A stretch of 64,000 bases of DNA from Treponema pectinovorum (lineage in GTDB: Bacteria; Spirochaetota; Spirochaetia; Treponematales; Treponemataceae), in the NCBI RefSeq assembly GCF_900497595.1, contig NZ_UFQO01000006.1, positions 30,062 through 94,061 on the forward strand, written 5' to 3'. Made by a program: the position numbers and the translations under genes. Numbering within the stretch: the stretch's first letter is position 1; every line of letters begins with the position of its first letter. Positions 44,274 to 52,460 of the stretch are shown here, in pieces. The notes beneath the pieces were generated by a model, which searched no databases, was not told where the DNA came from, and was given only the letters and a program-made list of their open reading frames with translations.

Positions 44274-45043
44274 TATTTAGCCTCACTTGTTGATGAACTA
44301 CCAGATGAAGATCCACCAAAATCTATATCTTTTAATTCATAACCGTCAAATATATTGCTCAAAGTATTAGTTGTATACTTTAACTGATCTAGGAAAATAT
44401 TGAAATCGTCAACATATTCATCAGGATCTGTTCGAATGCGGAAACCAACAAAAGTCATTGTAGTAGGACCACTGCGAAGTCTTGAACGCTGACGTATAGA
44501 GCCAGGAACAGAAACAACTACATTCTTCCATCCGTTAAATGAAAGGGTTCCTGCAGGTAAAGTATGAACGCGACCTTCAGCATCTCTAACCAAAAGATCT
44601 ATGTAATACAGATAATTCGCACCCCAAACCCAAAAATCAATCTGAGTACAAGTTCCTACAAACGGAATCTCGTAAGGCTTCCCGTTTACTTCTGGATAAA
44701 TTTCGAACCAGTTTTCACCCTTTCGCAAAAAACTTGTCTTTACTCCCAATACTTTTGGTTGCGCATCTTTGTCTTTGTTTAAAGCTTTGAGCGAATTCGG
44801 CTGACCATCAAAATAACCAAACTTAGGAAAACCTGCATCTTTATTGATGTTACGGCTAGTTTGAACAGCCCAAGTCCACTGGTCTAAATCGACCATAGTT
44901 TGGTACAAATTTTTTTCTCCCTTATTGTCAAAATCGTCAACAATAAAAGTTTCCACTGCCCTACTGCTTGGCTGTGCAATTAGTGGAGCACAGAATCCAA
45001 AAAGAAGAGCAAGACTCGCTAAAGCAATAACGCTTTTTTTCAT
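44273..45043 (-). CDS. flaA: Flagellar filament outer-layer protein FlaA
   Basis: A 256-residue sheath protein of the periplasmic flagellum. Signal peptide at residues 1-24 with cleavage likely after IAQ, then the FlaA domain (PKVLGVKTSFLRKGENWFEI, IDFWVWGANYLYYIDLLVRD, FNIFLDQLKYTT). It ends in a Gly/Ser-rich tail. GGAG lies 8 bases before the ATG. It is the first gene of a two-gene flaA operon with two candidate promoters upstream. Confidence 0.93.
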   Translation of the reverse strand: MKKSVIALASLALLFGFCAPLIAQPSSRAVETFIVDDFDNKGEKNLYQTMVDLDQWTWAVQTSRNINKDAGFPKFGYFDGQPNSLKALNKDKDAQPKVLGVKTSFLRKGENWFEIYPEVNGKPYEIPFVGTCTQIDFWVWGANYLYYIDLLVRDAEGRVHTLPAGTLSFNGWKNVVVSVPGSIRQRSRLRSGPTTMTFVGFRIRTDPDEYVDDFNIFLDQLKYTTNTLSNIFDGYELKDIDFGGSSSGSSSTSEAK

Positions 45044-45088
45044 CTAAAAACTCCTTCGCTCGCGTTCATTTAAAACACGACCATTTAG

Positions 45089-45116
45089 TTATCGGTATTA
45101 TTCACTAAAATAATTA
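45089..45116 (-). promoter_or_regulatory. sigma-28-like promoter of flaA
   Basis: On the minus strand TAAT (45113-45116), a 16-base spacer, ACCGATAA (45089-45096). The -10 matches the sigma-28 consensus GCCGATAA except for the first base; the -35 match and spacing are weaker. Confidence 0.5.
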
Positions 45117-45137
45117 TATTTTTACAATAACATTTTG

Positions 45138-45166
45138 ATTATATTTTTCTCTAAGACCTTTGTCAA
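45138..45166 (-). promoter_or_regulatory. Consensus sigma-70 promoter of flaA
   Basis: On the minus strand TTGACA (45161-45166), a 17-base spacer, TATAAT (45138-45143): a perfect consensus promoter, about 95 bases before the flaA ATG. Confidence 0.85.
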
Positions 45167-45497
45167 ACTCTTTTACGCTAGATAATTTGAACTGACAAAA
45201 TCATTAACTTGATTTTCTGCATATCCCATTGCATAATTGAGCATCTTAAGTAGACTGATTTTAAATTTGTTTTGGATTTTTTTACAAGACAAAAACGAAT
45301 TAAAAAATAATTATTATAAATGCGAACAAAAATCACAGATTTCGATTGAGAATTCTGATGAATATTGTAAACAGTCAAAATTTGCGTTGCAAATTTAAAA
45401 ATATAGCCGCTCTCAATTATAAAAAGTTTGTGAACGGAAGGTAAAAACTTTTTGGAAAAACATAAAATTACTCCAAAAGTTTTGTAGGAGACGATGT
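45167..45497. other. flaA-fba intergenic region
   Basis: No gene is recognised in these 331 bases; a minus-strand frame of 134 codons (45178-45582) has no start signals and runs into fba. Near fba, AAAACTTTTTGGA (45444-45456) and TCCAAAAGTTTT (45472-45483) can form a 12-bp hairpin with one bulged T, ending just before the ribosome site GGAG (45487-45490). Confidence 0.5.
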
Positions 45498-46490
45498 ATG
45501 GTAAGTTACAAAGATTTAGGGCTTGTAAACACAAGAGAGATGTTTGCAAAGGCTGTAAAAGGCGGATATGCCATTCCAGCATACAATTTTAGCAATATGG
45601 AGCAACTACAGGCGATAATTCAGGCCTGTGTAGAGACAAAATCTCCTGTAATACTTCAAGTTTCAAAAGGCGCTCGCTCTTATGCAAGCCCTATTTTATT
45701 GCGATGGATGGCTCGAGGTGCGGTTGAGTATGCTCACGAATTGGGCTGCGATATTCCGATTGCTTTGCACCTTGACCACGGTGGAGATTTTGAAATTGCA
45801 AAAGACTGCATAGATAACGGTTTTTCTTCTATAATGATAGATGGCTCTGCACTTCCTTACGACGAAAATGTAGCACTCACAAAAAAAGTTGTAGAATATG
45901 CGCATAAATTTGACGTAACGGTAGAAGGCGAACTTGGAGTTTTGGCGGGAGTTGAAGACGAAGTTTCTGCAGAACAAAGCCACTACACAAAACCTGAAGA
46001 AGTTCAGGATTTTGTTCAAAAGACAGGAGTAGATTCGCTTGCAATATCGATTGGAACTTCGCACGGAAGAATGAAGTTTACACCAGAGCAGTGCACAAGG
46101 AATGCAGACGGAGTTTTAATTCCTCCTCCATTGGCTTTTGACATTCTCCACGAGATAGAAAAAAAACTTCCAGGATTTCCAATCGTTCTACATGGCTCAT
46201 CTTCTGTCCCAGTTGAATATGTAAGGATGATAGAACAGTACGGAGGAAAAATTCCAGACTCTGTAGGAATTCCAGAAGAGCAGTTGAGAGAAGCTGCAAA
46301 ATCTGCGGTTTGTAAAATAAATATAGATTCTGACGGAAGACTTGCGATGACTGCTTTGGTCAGAAAAGTTCTTACAGAACATCCTGATGAATTCGACCCA
46401 AGAAAATATCTTGGACCTGCTCGTGAAGAATTAAAAAAGATGTACGCACATAAAAACAAAGACGTTTTGGGTTCAGCAGGAAAAGCATAA
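45498..46490 (+). CDS. fba: Class II fructose-1,6-bisphosphate aldolase
   Basis: A 330-residue zinc-dependent glycolytic aldolase. The metal-site HLDHGGDFEIAKDCID (about residues 88-103), SIMIDGSALPYDENV, GELGVLAGVEDEV and LHGSSSVP are all present. GGAG lies 8 bases before the ATG. A single-gene unit ended by a strong terminator. Confidence 0.96.
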   Translation: MVSYKDLGLVNTREMFAKAVKGGYAIPAYNFSNMEQLQAIIQACVETKSPVILQVSKGARSYASPILLRWMARGAVEYAHELGCDIPIALHLDHGGDFEIAKDCIDNGFSSIMIDGSALPYDENVALTKKVVEYAHKFDVTVEGELGVLAGVEDEVSAEQSHYTKPEEVQDFVQKTGVDSLAISIGTSHGRMKFTPEQCTRNADGVLIPPPLAFDILHEIEKKLPGFPIVLHGSSSVPVEYVRMIEQYGGKIPDSVGIPEEQLREAAKSAVCKINIDSDGRLAMTALVRKVLTEHPDEFDPRKYLGPAREELKKMYAHKNKDVLGSAGKA

Positions 46491-46521
46491 GACGATTTTG
46501 TAGATTTACAAAAAAAATGAA

Positions 46522-46569
46522 GGCGAAGTTTAGGATATGATTTTAAACATATTCTCTTCGCTTTTTTAT
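46522..46569 (+). terminator. Intrinsic terminator after fba
   Basis: GCGAAG (46523-46528) pairs with CTTCGC (46556-46561), with an inner ATATG/CATAT pairing, followed by a run of T. Confidence 0.85.
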
Positions 46570-46616
46570 TTTACAAAAAAAATGTAGATGCCGGTTATAA
46601 CGCATACCCCTGTGCT

Positions 46617-46840
46617 GTTTAAGAATAACATCCGTGTTTTTCTTAAACGACAGTTTCTTGCAAAACTGTCAGCATTTAATTCTTGGTCGCACCTCCTGTG
46701 CGACAGACATCAGTTTGCGGCAGGGATTGGAGTGGCGGCAAAGCTGTCGACCGCAGGAGCATAGCGACGAGGACGATGAGCGTTAGCGAACCACGCAAAG
46801 CCCGTTTTTTGCGAAACGCAAGTGGAGCAAAAAGCCGCCC
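46617..46840 (+). repeat. GC-rich intergenic repeat family A, copy 2
   Basis: Same order of parts as copy 1. Hairpin 1 (46617-46648) pairs GTTTAAGAA with TTCTTAAAC and AACA with TGTT around loop TCCG. Hairpin 2 (46649-46670) is GACAGTTT/AAACTGTC. Hairpin 3 (46686-46704) is GTCGCAC/GTGCGAC with loop CTCCT. The core then runs to GCCGCCC at 46840. It fills the gap between the fba terminator and a convergent membrane-protein gene. Confidence 0.85.
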
Positions 46841-46856
46841 ATATAAAAAAAATAGT

Positions 46857-47537
46857 CTAACTGTTAATTTTTGTTCGTTTTACAAAATTTATTGCACAGT
46901 TGGCAAATCCTAACTGCGCATAAAAAGCACAAAAAAGCACATATAAAAATGAAAGTGCTACCCAAATAAAAATTGGATAGTCAAAATGCCAAAGCAGATA
47001 GATAATTGTGGGCAAAGAACTTTCGGCAAGGATAAAGAGCGCATTTTTTATGATTTTGCTAGGATTTTTTAAGGATTTTTCAAAGATTGAATCGACTTCT
47101 TTGCGCAATGGAAAAATCATAAACAAAAAAAGCACAGGCTCAAAAAAAAGTGTAAAAAATGAATTTTCATTCCTTGTAGAAAAGCATAAAAAAGGCAGGT
47201 AAATCGCATAAAAACTCATCATAAAATAAAAAAAGTTCTGGATTCGCTCGCTCCACCCATCTTTTGACCACAAAACATATAAAACATAAAAAAGCGATGG
47301 CAAAACAAACGAAAGCAGCCAATTCAAAAGAAAAAATACGATTTTTGACTGCCCATGATACTGTGGCAAAAAAATGAAATATTCAAACAAAACGCTCAAA
47401 AAAACAGCACAGCAAAGCGAAAAAAAGCAGGGAAGAAATTTATTTTTCAAAAAAGCAAAGCCACCGGCATTGCTAAAATCTTTGTATATAAAAAAAGCGA
47501 ATACCACAGGAAAAAGTAAAAACGAAAACAAATACAT
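46857..47537 (-). CDS. Hypothetical multi-pass membrane protein
   Basis: A 226-residue, very Phe- and Leu-rich protein with about six or seven hydrophobic segments and a single sizeable charged loop (near 145-165, PLRKEVDSIFEKSLKNPSKI). No family is recognised. It is flanked by repeat copy 2 and by the infC promoter region, and transcribed away from infC. The ribosome site is poor (A-rich). Likely real because of its length and consistent membrane topology, but the function is unknown. Confidence 0.65.
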   Translation of the reverse strand: MYLFSFLLFPVVFAFFIYKDFSNAGGFAFLKNKFLPCFFSLCCAVFLSVLFEYFIFLPQYHGQSKIVFFLLNWLLSFVLPSLFYVLYVLWSKDGWSERIQNFFYFMMSFYAIYLPFLCFSTRNENSFFTLFFEPVLFLFMIFPLRKEVDSIFEKSLKNPSKIIKNALFILAESSLPTIIYLLWHFDYPIFIWVALSFLYVLFCAFYAQLGFANCAINFVKRTKINS

Positions 47538-47718
47538 ACAAAAAAAATATCAAATATTCTTTTCAATTTCAACAAAGTTTAATTTTGATGCAGCAAGGCA
47601 CTAATTTTCGCCTAAAAAGGCAAAAATGAAAAAATCAAGCGAAGGTGTTTTTAATATTAAAACTTGATTGCAAGACTTTTGCGTCTGGCTTGTGTACTGG
47701 CGAAAAATCGCTTATAAC

Positions 47719-47748
47719 TAGACAAAAACTATTGATTTTTGATAGTAT
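47719..47748 (+). promoter_or_regulatory. Candidate promoter of the infC operon
   Basis: TAGACA (47719-47724), an 18-base spacer, TAGTAT (47743-47748), about 45 bases before infC. Confidence 0.4.
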
Positions 47749-47793
47749 TACAAAACTTATAGATAAAGTGTTTTACAGACACTAGGAGGAACG

Positions 47794-48327
47794 TTGTCAG
47801 ACATAAAAGGTTTAAGAATTAACGAGCAGATTCGTGTTCGTGAGGTTCGTTTGATTGATGATGAAGGGGACAAAAGCGAAGCAAAGATAATTTCAACTCA
47901 CGAGGCCCTGGAATTAGCGAAAGAGAGAAATCTCGACCTTGTAGAAGTGTCACCTAATGCAAATCCACCGGTTTGTAAGATTCTTAATTTTGGTAAGTAC
48001 AGGTACGAGCAGGAAAAAAGACTCCGTGATTCCCGCAAGAACCAAAAAGTCCTTAAACTTAAGGAAATTCGCATGCAGCCAAAAATTGGTTCAGGCGACC
48101 TTGATACTAAGGCAAAGCATGTTCAGGAATTTCTTGACGCTGGCGACAAGGTTAAAGTTACGATTCGTTTCCGCGGTCGTGAACTTGCTCACACAGAGTT
48201 GGGATACGATGTCCTGAAAGAAGTTGAAAAAAGGCTTAGAGAGGGCTCATACGGCATTGAAAAAGCTCCAGCAATCGAAGGACGTTTTATGTCGATGACC
48301 TTAAATTCTAAAGTCAAACAAGGATGA
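47794..48327 (+). CDS. infC: Translation initiation factor IF-3
   Basis: A 177-residue IF-3: N domain [20 protein letters not shown], linker, and C domain with [15 protein letters not shown]. Translation appears to start at TTG 47794, close after AGGAGGA; non-AUG starts are usual for infC and allow IF-3 to limit its own synthesis. First gene of infC-rpmI-rplT. Confidence 0.96.
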   Translation: MSDIKGLRINEQIRVREVRLIDDEGDKSEAKIISTHEALELAKERNLDLVEVSPNANPPVCKILNFGKYRYEQEKRLRDSRKNQKVLKLKEIRMQPKIGSGDLDTKAKHVQEFLDAGDKVKVTIRFRGRELAHTELGYDVLKEVEKRLREGSYGIEKAPAIEGRFMSMTLNSKVKQG

Positions 48328-48337
48328 GGTTGATAAG

Positions 48338-48538
48338 ATGCCTAAAATGAAGACAAAGAAAGCCTCCGCAAAGAGATTTACTCTTACAGGAACAGGCAAA
48401 GTTAAGTACAAGAAGATGAATCTTCGTCATATTTTGACAAAGAAATCATCAAAAAGAAAGATGCACCTTCGTGCGTCAGGAATTCTTTCTGAGGATTCAG
48501 CAGCAAAAATCAGAAAACAGCAACTTCCGTATGGCTAA
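48338..48538 (+). CDS. rpmI: 50S ribosomal protein L35
   Basis: A 66-residue basic protein beginning [20 protein letters not shown], the L35 signature, with the normal length. It lies 10 bases after infC. Confidence 0.97.
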   Translation: MPKMKTKKASAKRFTLTGTGKVKYKKMNLRHILTKKSSKRKMHLRASGILSEDSAAKIRKQQLPYG

Positions 48539-48563
48539 GAGCCACTTAAATTAGGAGAATAAA

Positions 48564-48923
48564 ATGTCTAGAGCAATAGATGGTACAAAAAGAAATAACC
48601 GTCGCGCAAAGATTTTAAAGCTTGCAAGCGGTTTTACAGGACGTCGCGGAACTAACTACAAAGCAGCAAAAGACGCTGTTGTAAAGGCGCTCCGCCATGC
48701 TTATGTTGACCGCCGCGATAGAAAGGGAGATTTCCGCCAGTTGTGGATTGCGCGTATCAATGCAGCAGTTCGCGATGAAGGTCTTTCTTATTCAAGATTT
48801 ATCGATGGTCTTACAAAGGCTGGAGTAACGCTCAACCGTAAGGCACTTTCAAATATGGCAATCGAAGATCAGGCAGCTTTTAAGGCTGTTGTTGAAGTAG
48901 CAAAAAAAGCACTTGCCAAATAA
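48564..48923 (+). CDS. rplT: 50S ribosomal protein L20
   Basis: A 119-residue protein with the L20 blocks [20 protein letters not shown], then [20 protein letters not shown] and [18 protein letters not shown] precedes the ATG. Third gene of the infC operon. Confidence 0.97.
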   Translation: MSRAIDGTKRNNRRAKILKLASGFTGRRGTNYKAAKDAVVKALRHAYVDRRDRKGDFRQLWIARINAAVRDEGLSYSRFIDGLTKAGVTLNRKALSNMAIEDQAAFKAVVEVAKKALAK

Positions 48924-48940
48924 GTAGGGAGTCCTAAGGT

Positions 48941-49399
48941 ATGATTTCACTCGATCAGGTTCTTCTTCTTGAACAAAAAGTTGAAAACGCTGTTGAAAAG
49001 ATTCAGCAGCTTAATGCGGAAAATGCTGCTTTGCGTAGAAAATGCACAGAGCTCACAAATGCACTTTCGGCAAAAACGGAGCAGTTTTCTTCTTTTCAGT
49101 TGGATCAGAACAGGATCGAGGAAGGAGTCTTAAAAGCCTTGGAACGACTAAGCGCTGTAGAAAATGCAGTGCATTCTGTATCTTTTGAAACTGATAATTC
49201 ATCAATTCAAAAAGATAATCAAATCCATTCACAGCAAGAAGTTCAAAACTCAAAAGAACAAATTCCTAATAATGCTGTAGAACAGAACTTTAAACAGGTT
49301 TCTCTCAATACTTTTGACAATGCTGAACCTATTCAAAACGAAAACCAAAATAATAACGAAAAAACTGATAATTCCCAGCCTACTTTTGATATCTTCTAA
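48941..49399 (+). CDS. ZapB-like coiled-coil protein
   Basis: A 152-residue protein. Residues 1-50 are a strong heptad coiled coil (LLEQKVENAVEKIQQLNAEN, then AALRRKCTEL) like ZapB; the remainder is Gln/Asn/Ser-rich and probably disordered. It directly precedes a zapA gene, which suggests a ZapA/ZapB-like pair stabilising FtsZ filaments. The ZapB name is inferred from coiled coil and context, not from clear homology. It lies 17 bases after rplT. Confidence 0.75.
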   Translation: MISLDQVLLLEQKVENAVEKIQQLNAENAALRRKCTELTNALSAKTEQFSSFQLDQNRIEEGVLKALERLSAVENAVHSVSFETDNSSIQKDNQIHSQQEVQNSKEQIPNNAVEQNFKQVSLNTFDNAEPIQNENQNNNEKTDNSQPTFDIF

Positions 49400-49419
49400 A
49401 TAAAAACGGAGGTATAAAA

Positions 49420-49725
49420 ATGGGAACTTTGCAGATAGATCTCTTGGGAACTTCCTTTTCAATTAAAGCCACAGAAGACGACGAATATCTGAAAAAACTC
49501 TTCGGCTACTATAAGAGCATAACAGAAGAAATCCAAAAAACTGGAATGATGAAAAACAACACTCACATAGCAATCCTTGCAGGAATAATGCTTTGCGATG
49601 AGTTATATAAAGAAAAATCAAAAAATGTAACTTCTGCTGCAATTCAAGATAACACAGAAAGCAAAGAAGCTGAAAAACACACCCAACAGATGATTGAAAA
49701 ATTGAAGTCGGTTTTAGGTGAATAA
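49420..49725 (+). CDS. zapA: Cell division protein ZapA
   Basis: A 101-residue ZapA-like protein: QIDLLGTSFSIKATEDDEYL and the helical AILAGIMLCDELYKEK segment match the family. GGAGG lies 8 bases before the ATG. It follows the ZapB-like gene by 20 bases. Confidence 0.88.
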   Translation: MGTLQIDLLGTSFSIKATEDDEYLKKLFGYYKSITEEIQKTGMMKNNTHIAILAGIMLCDELYKEKSKNVTSAAIQDNTESKEAEKHTQQMIEKLKSVLGE

Positions 49726-49728
49726 AAA

Positions 49729-50211
49729 GTGTATTCATTTGTAATCTGGATAGATGCGGATTCCTGCCCTCTTTTAGTAAGAAATTATGTTATTGATTGT
49801 GCAAAATCAAAATCGATGAATGTGAGTTTTGTCGCAAACAGAGAAATTCCTTTTCCTAAAGACAATCCGCTTTTCAAGATGTGCATAACAGAAAAAAAAA
49901 CTGGCTCTGCCGACGACTTTATATTTGAAAACGCAAAAGGAGCAGACGTAGTAATAACGCGCGATATTGTATTTGCGGCAAGACTCGTAGAAAAAAAAAT
50001 CTGCGTGATGAACGACAGAGGAACAATTTTTACAAAAGACAACATAAAAGAGCGCTTGCTGGAACGAAATTTTTATCTGAATATGGCAGAACTTGGATTT
50101 GGTTCAAACGATAACAGATACGGTCAAAAAGAACTTAAAAAATTTGAAACAACTTTTGAAAAGGTAACTGCTCAACTACGAGTGAACGAAACTTTTTCTC
50201 GAAAAAAATAA
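49729..50211 (+). CDS. DUF188 (YaiI/YqxD) family protein
   Basis: A 160-residue protein with the family pattern WIDADSCPLLVRNYVID at the N-terminus, then GSADDFIFENAKGADVVITRDI and VMNDRGTIFTKDNI. The aspartates recall a PIN-like nuclease fold, but no activity is established for DUF188. The GTG at 49729 lies 3 bases after zapA, with AGGTG at a good distance, so translation may be coupled. Confidence 0.9.
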   Translation: MYSFVIWIDADSCPLLVRNYVIDCAKSKSMNVSFVANREIPFPKDNPLFKMCITEKKTGSADDFIFENAKGADVVITRDIVFAARLVEKKICVMNDRGTIFTKDNIKERLLERNFYLNMAELGFGSNDNRYGQKELKKFETTFEKVTAQLRVNETFSRKK

Positions 50212-50322
50212 AATCGACAGACAAGCATTTTTATTGAGCAACGAACATTTTTACGTTTAATGTAGAGATTTTTATTTTACACAATGCTTTGCTAACAAGA
50301 CAAAATCGTCGTTTTTTAGATT

Positions 50323-51564
50323 TTAGGCTTCGTGTGTTTTCCAAGTTTCGTTTATCGCTATTATTCTGTCTTTTACCTGCATAAATGCTTTTACAAGGTC
50401 TGGGTCAAATTGAATTCCAGACAAGTCTTGAACTTCTTTAAAAGAATCTTCCAAAGACCAAGCAGTTTTATACGAACGTTTGTGACTTAAAGCATCAAAA
50501 ACATCAGCGATGGCAACAATCCTAGCGGCAAGCGGAATTTCTTCGCCTTTGAGTGGTTCTGAATTTCCAACTGGTTGACCAGGTTCATATTTTAAATAAT
50601 CAATTTTTCCGGGATAGCCTTTTGGACTTCCGTTCCAATATTCATGGTGCCTGAGGGCAACATCTCTGCACATAATATCTAATGAAGAATCCGCATCTGC
50701 AAATAAAAGTCCGCCAACACAAGTGTGCCCTTTCATCACAGCTCGCTCTTCGTCTGTAAGCCTCGGAGAAACTTTTTTTAGGATAGAATCTGGAATTCCG
50801 ATTTTTCCAAAATCATGGCACTTTGCAGCGATTTTTAAGTTATCGCGGAATTTCTGTTGCTCGTCCAAATCTATATTGTTGTTAACAGCCCAACGGTCAT
50901 AAATTTCAATGGCAAAAGACGAAACTCTCTCTACATGCTGATACGTTTCTTTAGGGTCACGATATTGCGCCATTTTCTGCATTCGCTTTATCATATTTAC
51001 CGTAAGATACGCATGTTCAAGAGCTTGAGTTGCACTGGATGCAAAATGTTTTACAAAAAGCTCTTCATCTTCGCCAAAATAAGTGATATTTCCGATTCTA
51101 TCCTTTGCATTTATTATTTGAAGAACTCCCAAAGTCCTTCCGTTAGCCATTTTTAAAGGGATGCAAAGCATGGAAACGGTTTTATATCCTGTTGCTAAAT
51201 CTGTTTCGATATTAAAAGAGTAAGGAGCCTCTGGAGGAATGTGATATGCATCCTTTAAATTTACGATTTGTCCAGAAACAACAGTATAACCTGCAATAGA
51301 CTTTTCGCTTATAGGGAAAGAAAAAGCAACATACGGGAGTTTTGAACCTTTTGGCAATTTTTTTAATTGTGTGCTATTTTGTGCATATTTTATTTTTAAT
51401 CTGTCGTCTTCTACAACATAAATTGAACCTGCGTCAGCTCTAACCATTCTTCGAGCTTCAGTAAGGATGCGCTCTAAAAGAACATCAAAATCCTGAATTT
51501 CGCCAAGCAAACGTTCAATTTTTATGATGGTTTGAAGTTTTTTTCCTTTCGTCGATGAACGCAT
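50323..51564 (-). CDS. GAF and HD-GYP domain protein, probable cyclic-di-GMP phosphodiesterase
   Basis: A 413-residue cytosolic signalling protein. A GAF domain occupies about 15-190 (ILTEARRMVRADAGSIYVVE). The HD-GYP domain follows (about 210-405): KCHDFGKIGIPDSIL, RHHEYWNGSPKGYPG and ARIVAIADVFDALSHKRSY. Compared with typical HD-GYP proteins there is an insertion of about 20 residues between KGYP and LKGEEIPLAARI. Likely hydrolyses cyclic di-GMP in response to a ligand or redox signal sensed by GAF. Confidence 0.9.
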   Translation of the reverse strand: MRSSTKGKKLQTIIKIERLLGEIQDFDVLLERILTEARRMVRADAGSIYVVEDDRLKIKYAQNSTQLKKLPKGSKLPYVAFSFPISEKSIAGYTVVSGQIVNLKDAYHIPPEAPYSFNIETDLATGYKTVSMLCIPLKMANGRTLGVLQIINAKDRIGNITYFGEDEELFVKHFASSATQALEHAYLTVNMIKRMQKMAQYRDPKETYQHVERVSSFAIEIYDRWAVNNNIDLDEQQKFRDNLKIAAKCHDFGKIGIPDSILKKVSPRLTDEERAVMKGHTCVGGLLFADADSSLDIMCRDVALRHHEYWNGSPKGYPGKIDYLKYEPGQPVGNSEPLKGEEIPLAARIVAIADVFDALSHKRSYKTAWSLEDSFKEVQDLSGIQFDPDLVKAFMQVKDRIIAINETWKTHEA

Positions 51565-51581
51565 AAAAACACTCTTCCCTT

Positions 51582-51610
51582 ATTATAATTTTCTGGATTT
51601 TATCACACAA
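51582..51610 (-). promoter_or_regulatory. sigma-70 type promoter of the GAF/HD-GYP gene
   Basis: On the minus strand TTGTGT (51605-51610), a 17-base spacer, TATAAT (51582-51587), with a leader of about 15 bases carrying GGGAAGAG. Confidence 0.65.
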
Positions 51611-51629
51611 GTAAAAAATCCGCTAGATT

Positions 51630-52460
51630 TTAAATATTTTTTTTATGTAAAAGAGAAAAATAAATCGGTCCCGAATTTTCGCAAATGTCAGGAAGAATTT
51701 GAACGCCAAATTCTGTTTTTTCTCCTTGCGGCAAATCTTTTGAACAAAATGAACTAACATCAATTGCTATCTCTGGCGAAAAAATTTGAACATCATCAAA
51801 TTTCTTTAAAAGACGCTCGATAACACAATCGTTTTCATCTTGATTCATCGCACAAGTCGAATAAAGAAGATAGCCGTTTTGATTTAACATTCGCCATGCA
51901 GACGACAGAAGCGTCCATTGTGCAAATGAAAGTTTTTTTACGCGCGATGGCGACCAATCTTTTAGATAATTTTCATCTTGAAGAACATGCCGCTCAGACG
52001 AGCAAGGCGCATCCAACAAAATTCTGTCAAAACGATTTTCTTTTGAAAGGCACAAAAGTCCGCCATCTTTCCCAATCACAGTGATTCGATTTTGCACTTC
52101 TTCTGGCAAACAATTTTGAATATTATGAACCAATCGTAGCCTGCGCTCAGCAGAACGCTCGTTGCATAGAAGACTTGCATCTTTTTCCATAGACGCCGCT
52201 AAAATCAAAGACTTACCACCAGGAGCGGCACACATATCCAAAATAGATTTTGCATTATCAAGCGGAAGGGAACATACAGCTCTAACTGATGCCCTATCTA
52301 AAAAATAACTTTCGTTTCCACCTGCATTAAATTCACTTTGGTTTACGCTATCTAAAAGTGCAGCTTTTAAAATAGGCCAGCGTTCTTTATATATTGATGA
52401 ATAATAAGATTCAAATCCTTCTGAACCCATTTTTTTTTGAATTCTGTCTTTTTGCTTCAA
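51630..52460 (-). CDS. RsmB/NOP2-type RNA (cytosine-5) methyltransferase
   Basis: A 276-residue SAM-dependent methyltransferase. SAM motif I is ILDMCAAPGGKSLILA near residue 73; motif IV LLDAPCSSE carries one catalytic Cys and motif VI YSTCAMNQDENDCV the second. The short length, with no NusB or PUA domain, is closer to RsmF/NSUN-like enzymes than to RsmB. The RNA target is unknown. Its ATG overlaps the stop of the upstream GH3 gene by four bases. Confidence 0.9.
   Translation of the reverse strand: MKQKDRIQKKMGSEGFESYYSSIYKERWPILKAALLDSVNQSEFNAGGNESYFLDRASVRAVCSLPLDNAKSILDMCAAPGGKSLILAASMEKDASLLCNERSAERRLRLVHNIQNCLPEEVQNRITVIGKDGGLLCLSKENRFDRILLDAPCSSERHVLQDENYLKDWSPSRVKKLSFAQWTLLSSAWRMLNQNGYLLYSTCAMNQDENDCVIERLLKKFDDVQIFSPEIAIDVSSFCSKDLPQGEKTEFGVQILPDICENSGPIYFSLLHKKNI

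Noticed and set aside
45178..45582. Minus-strand open frame of 134 codons upstream of fba
   Set aside because: It overlaps the fba start, has no ribosome site, and its Ser/Phe/Lys-rich translation resembles out-of-frame AT-rich DNA.
46683..46913. Plus-strand frame of 76 codons
   Set aside because: It covers repeat family A copy 2 and runs into a convergent gene; no start signal.
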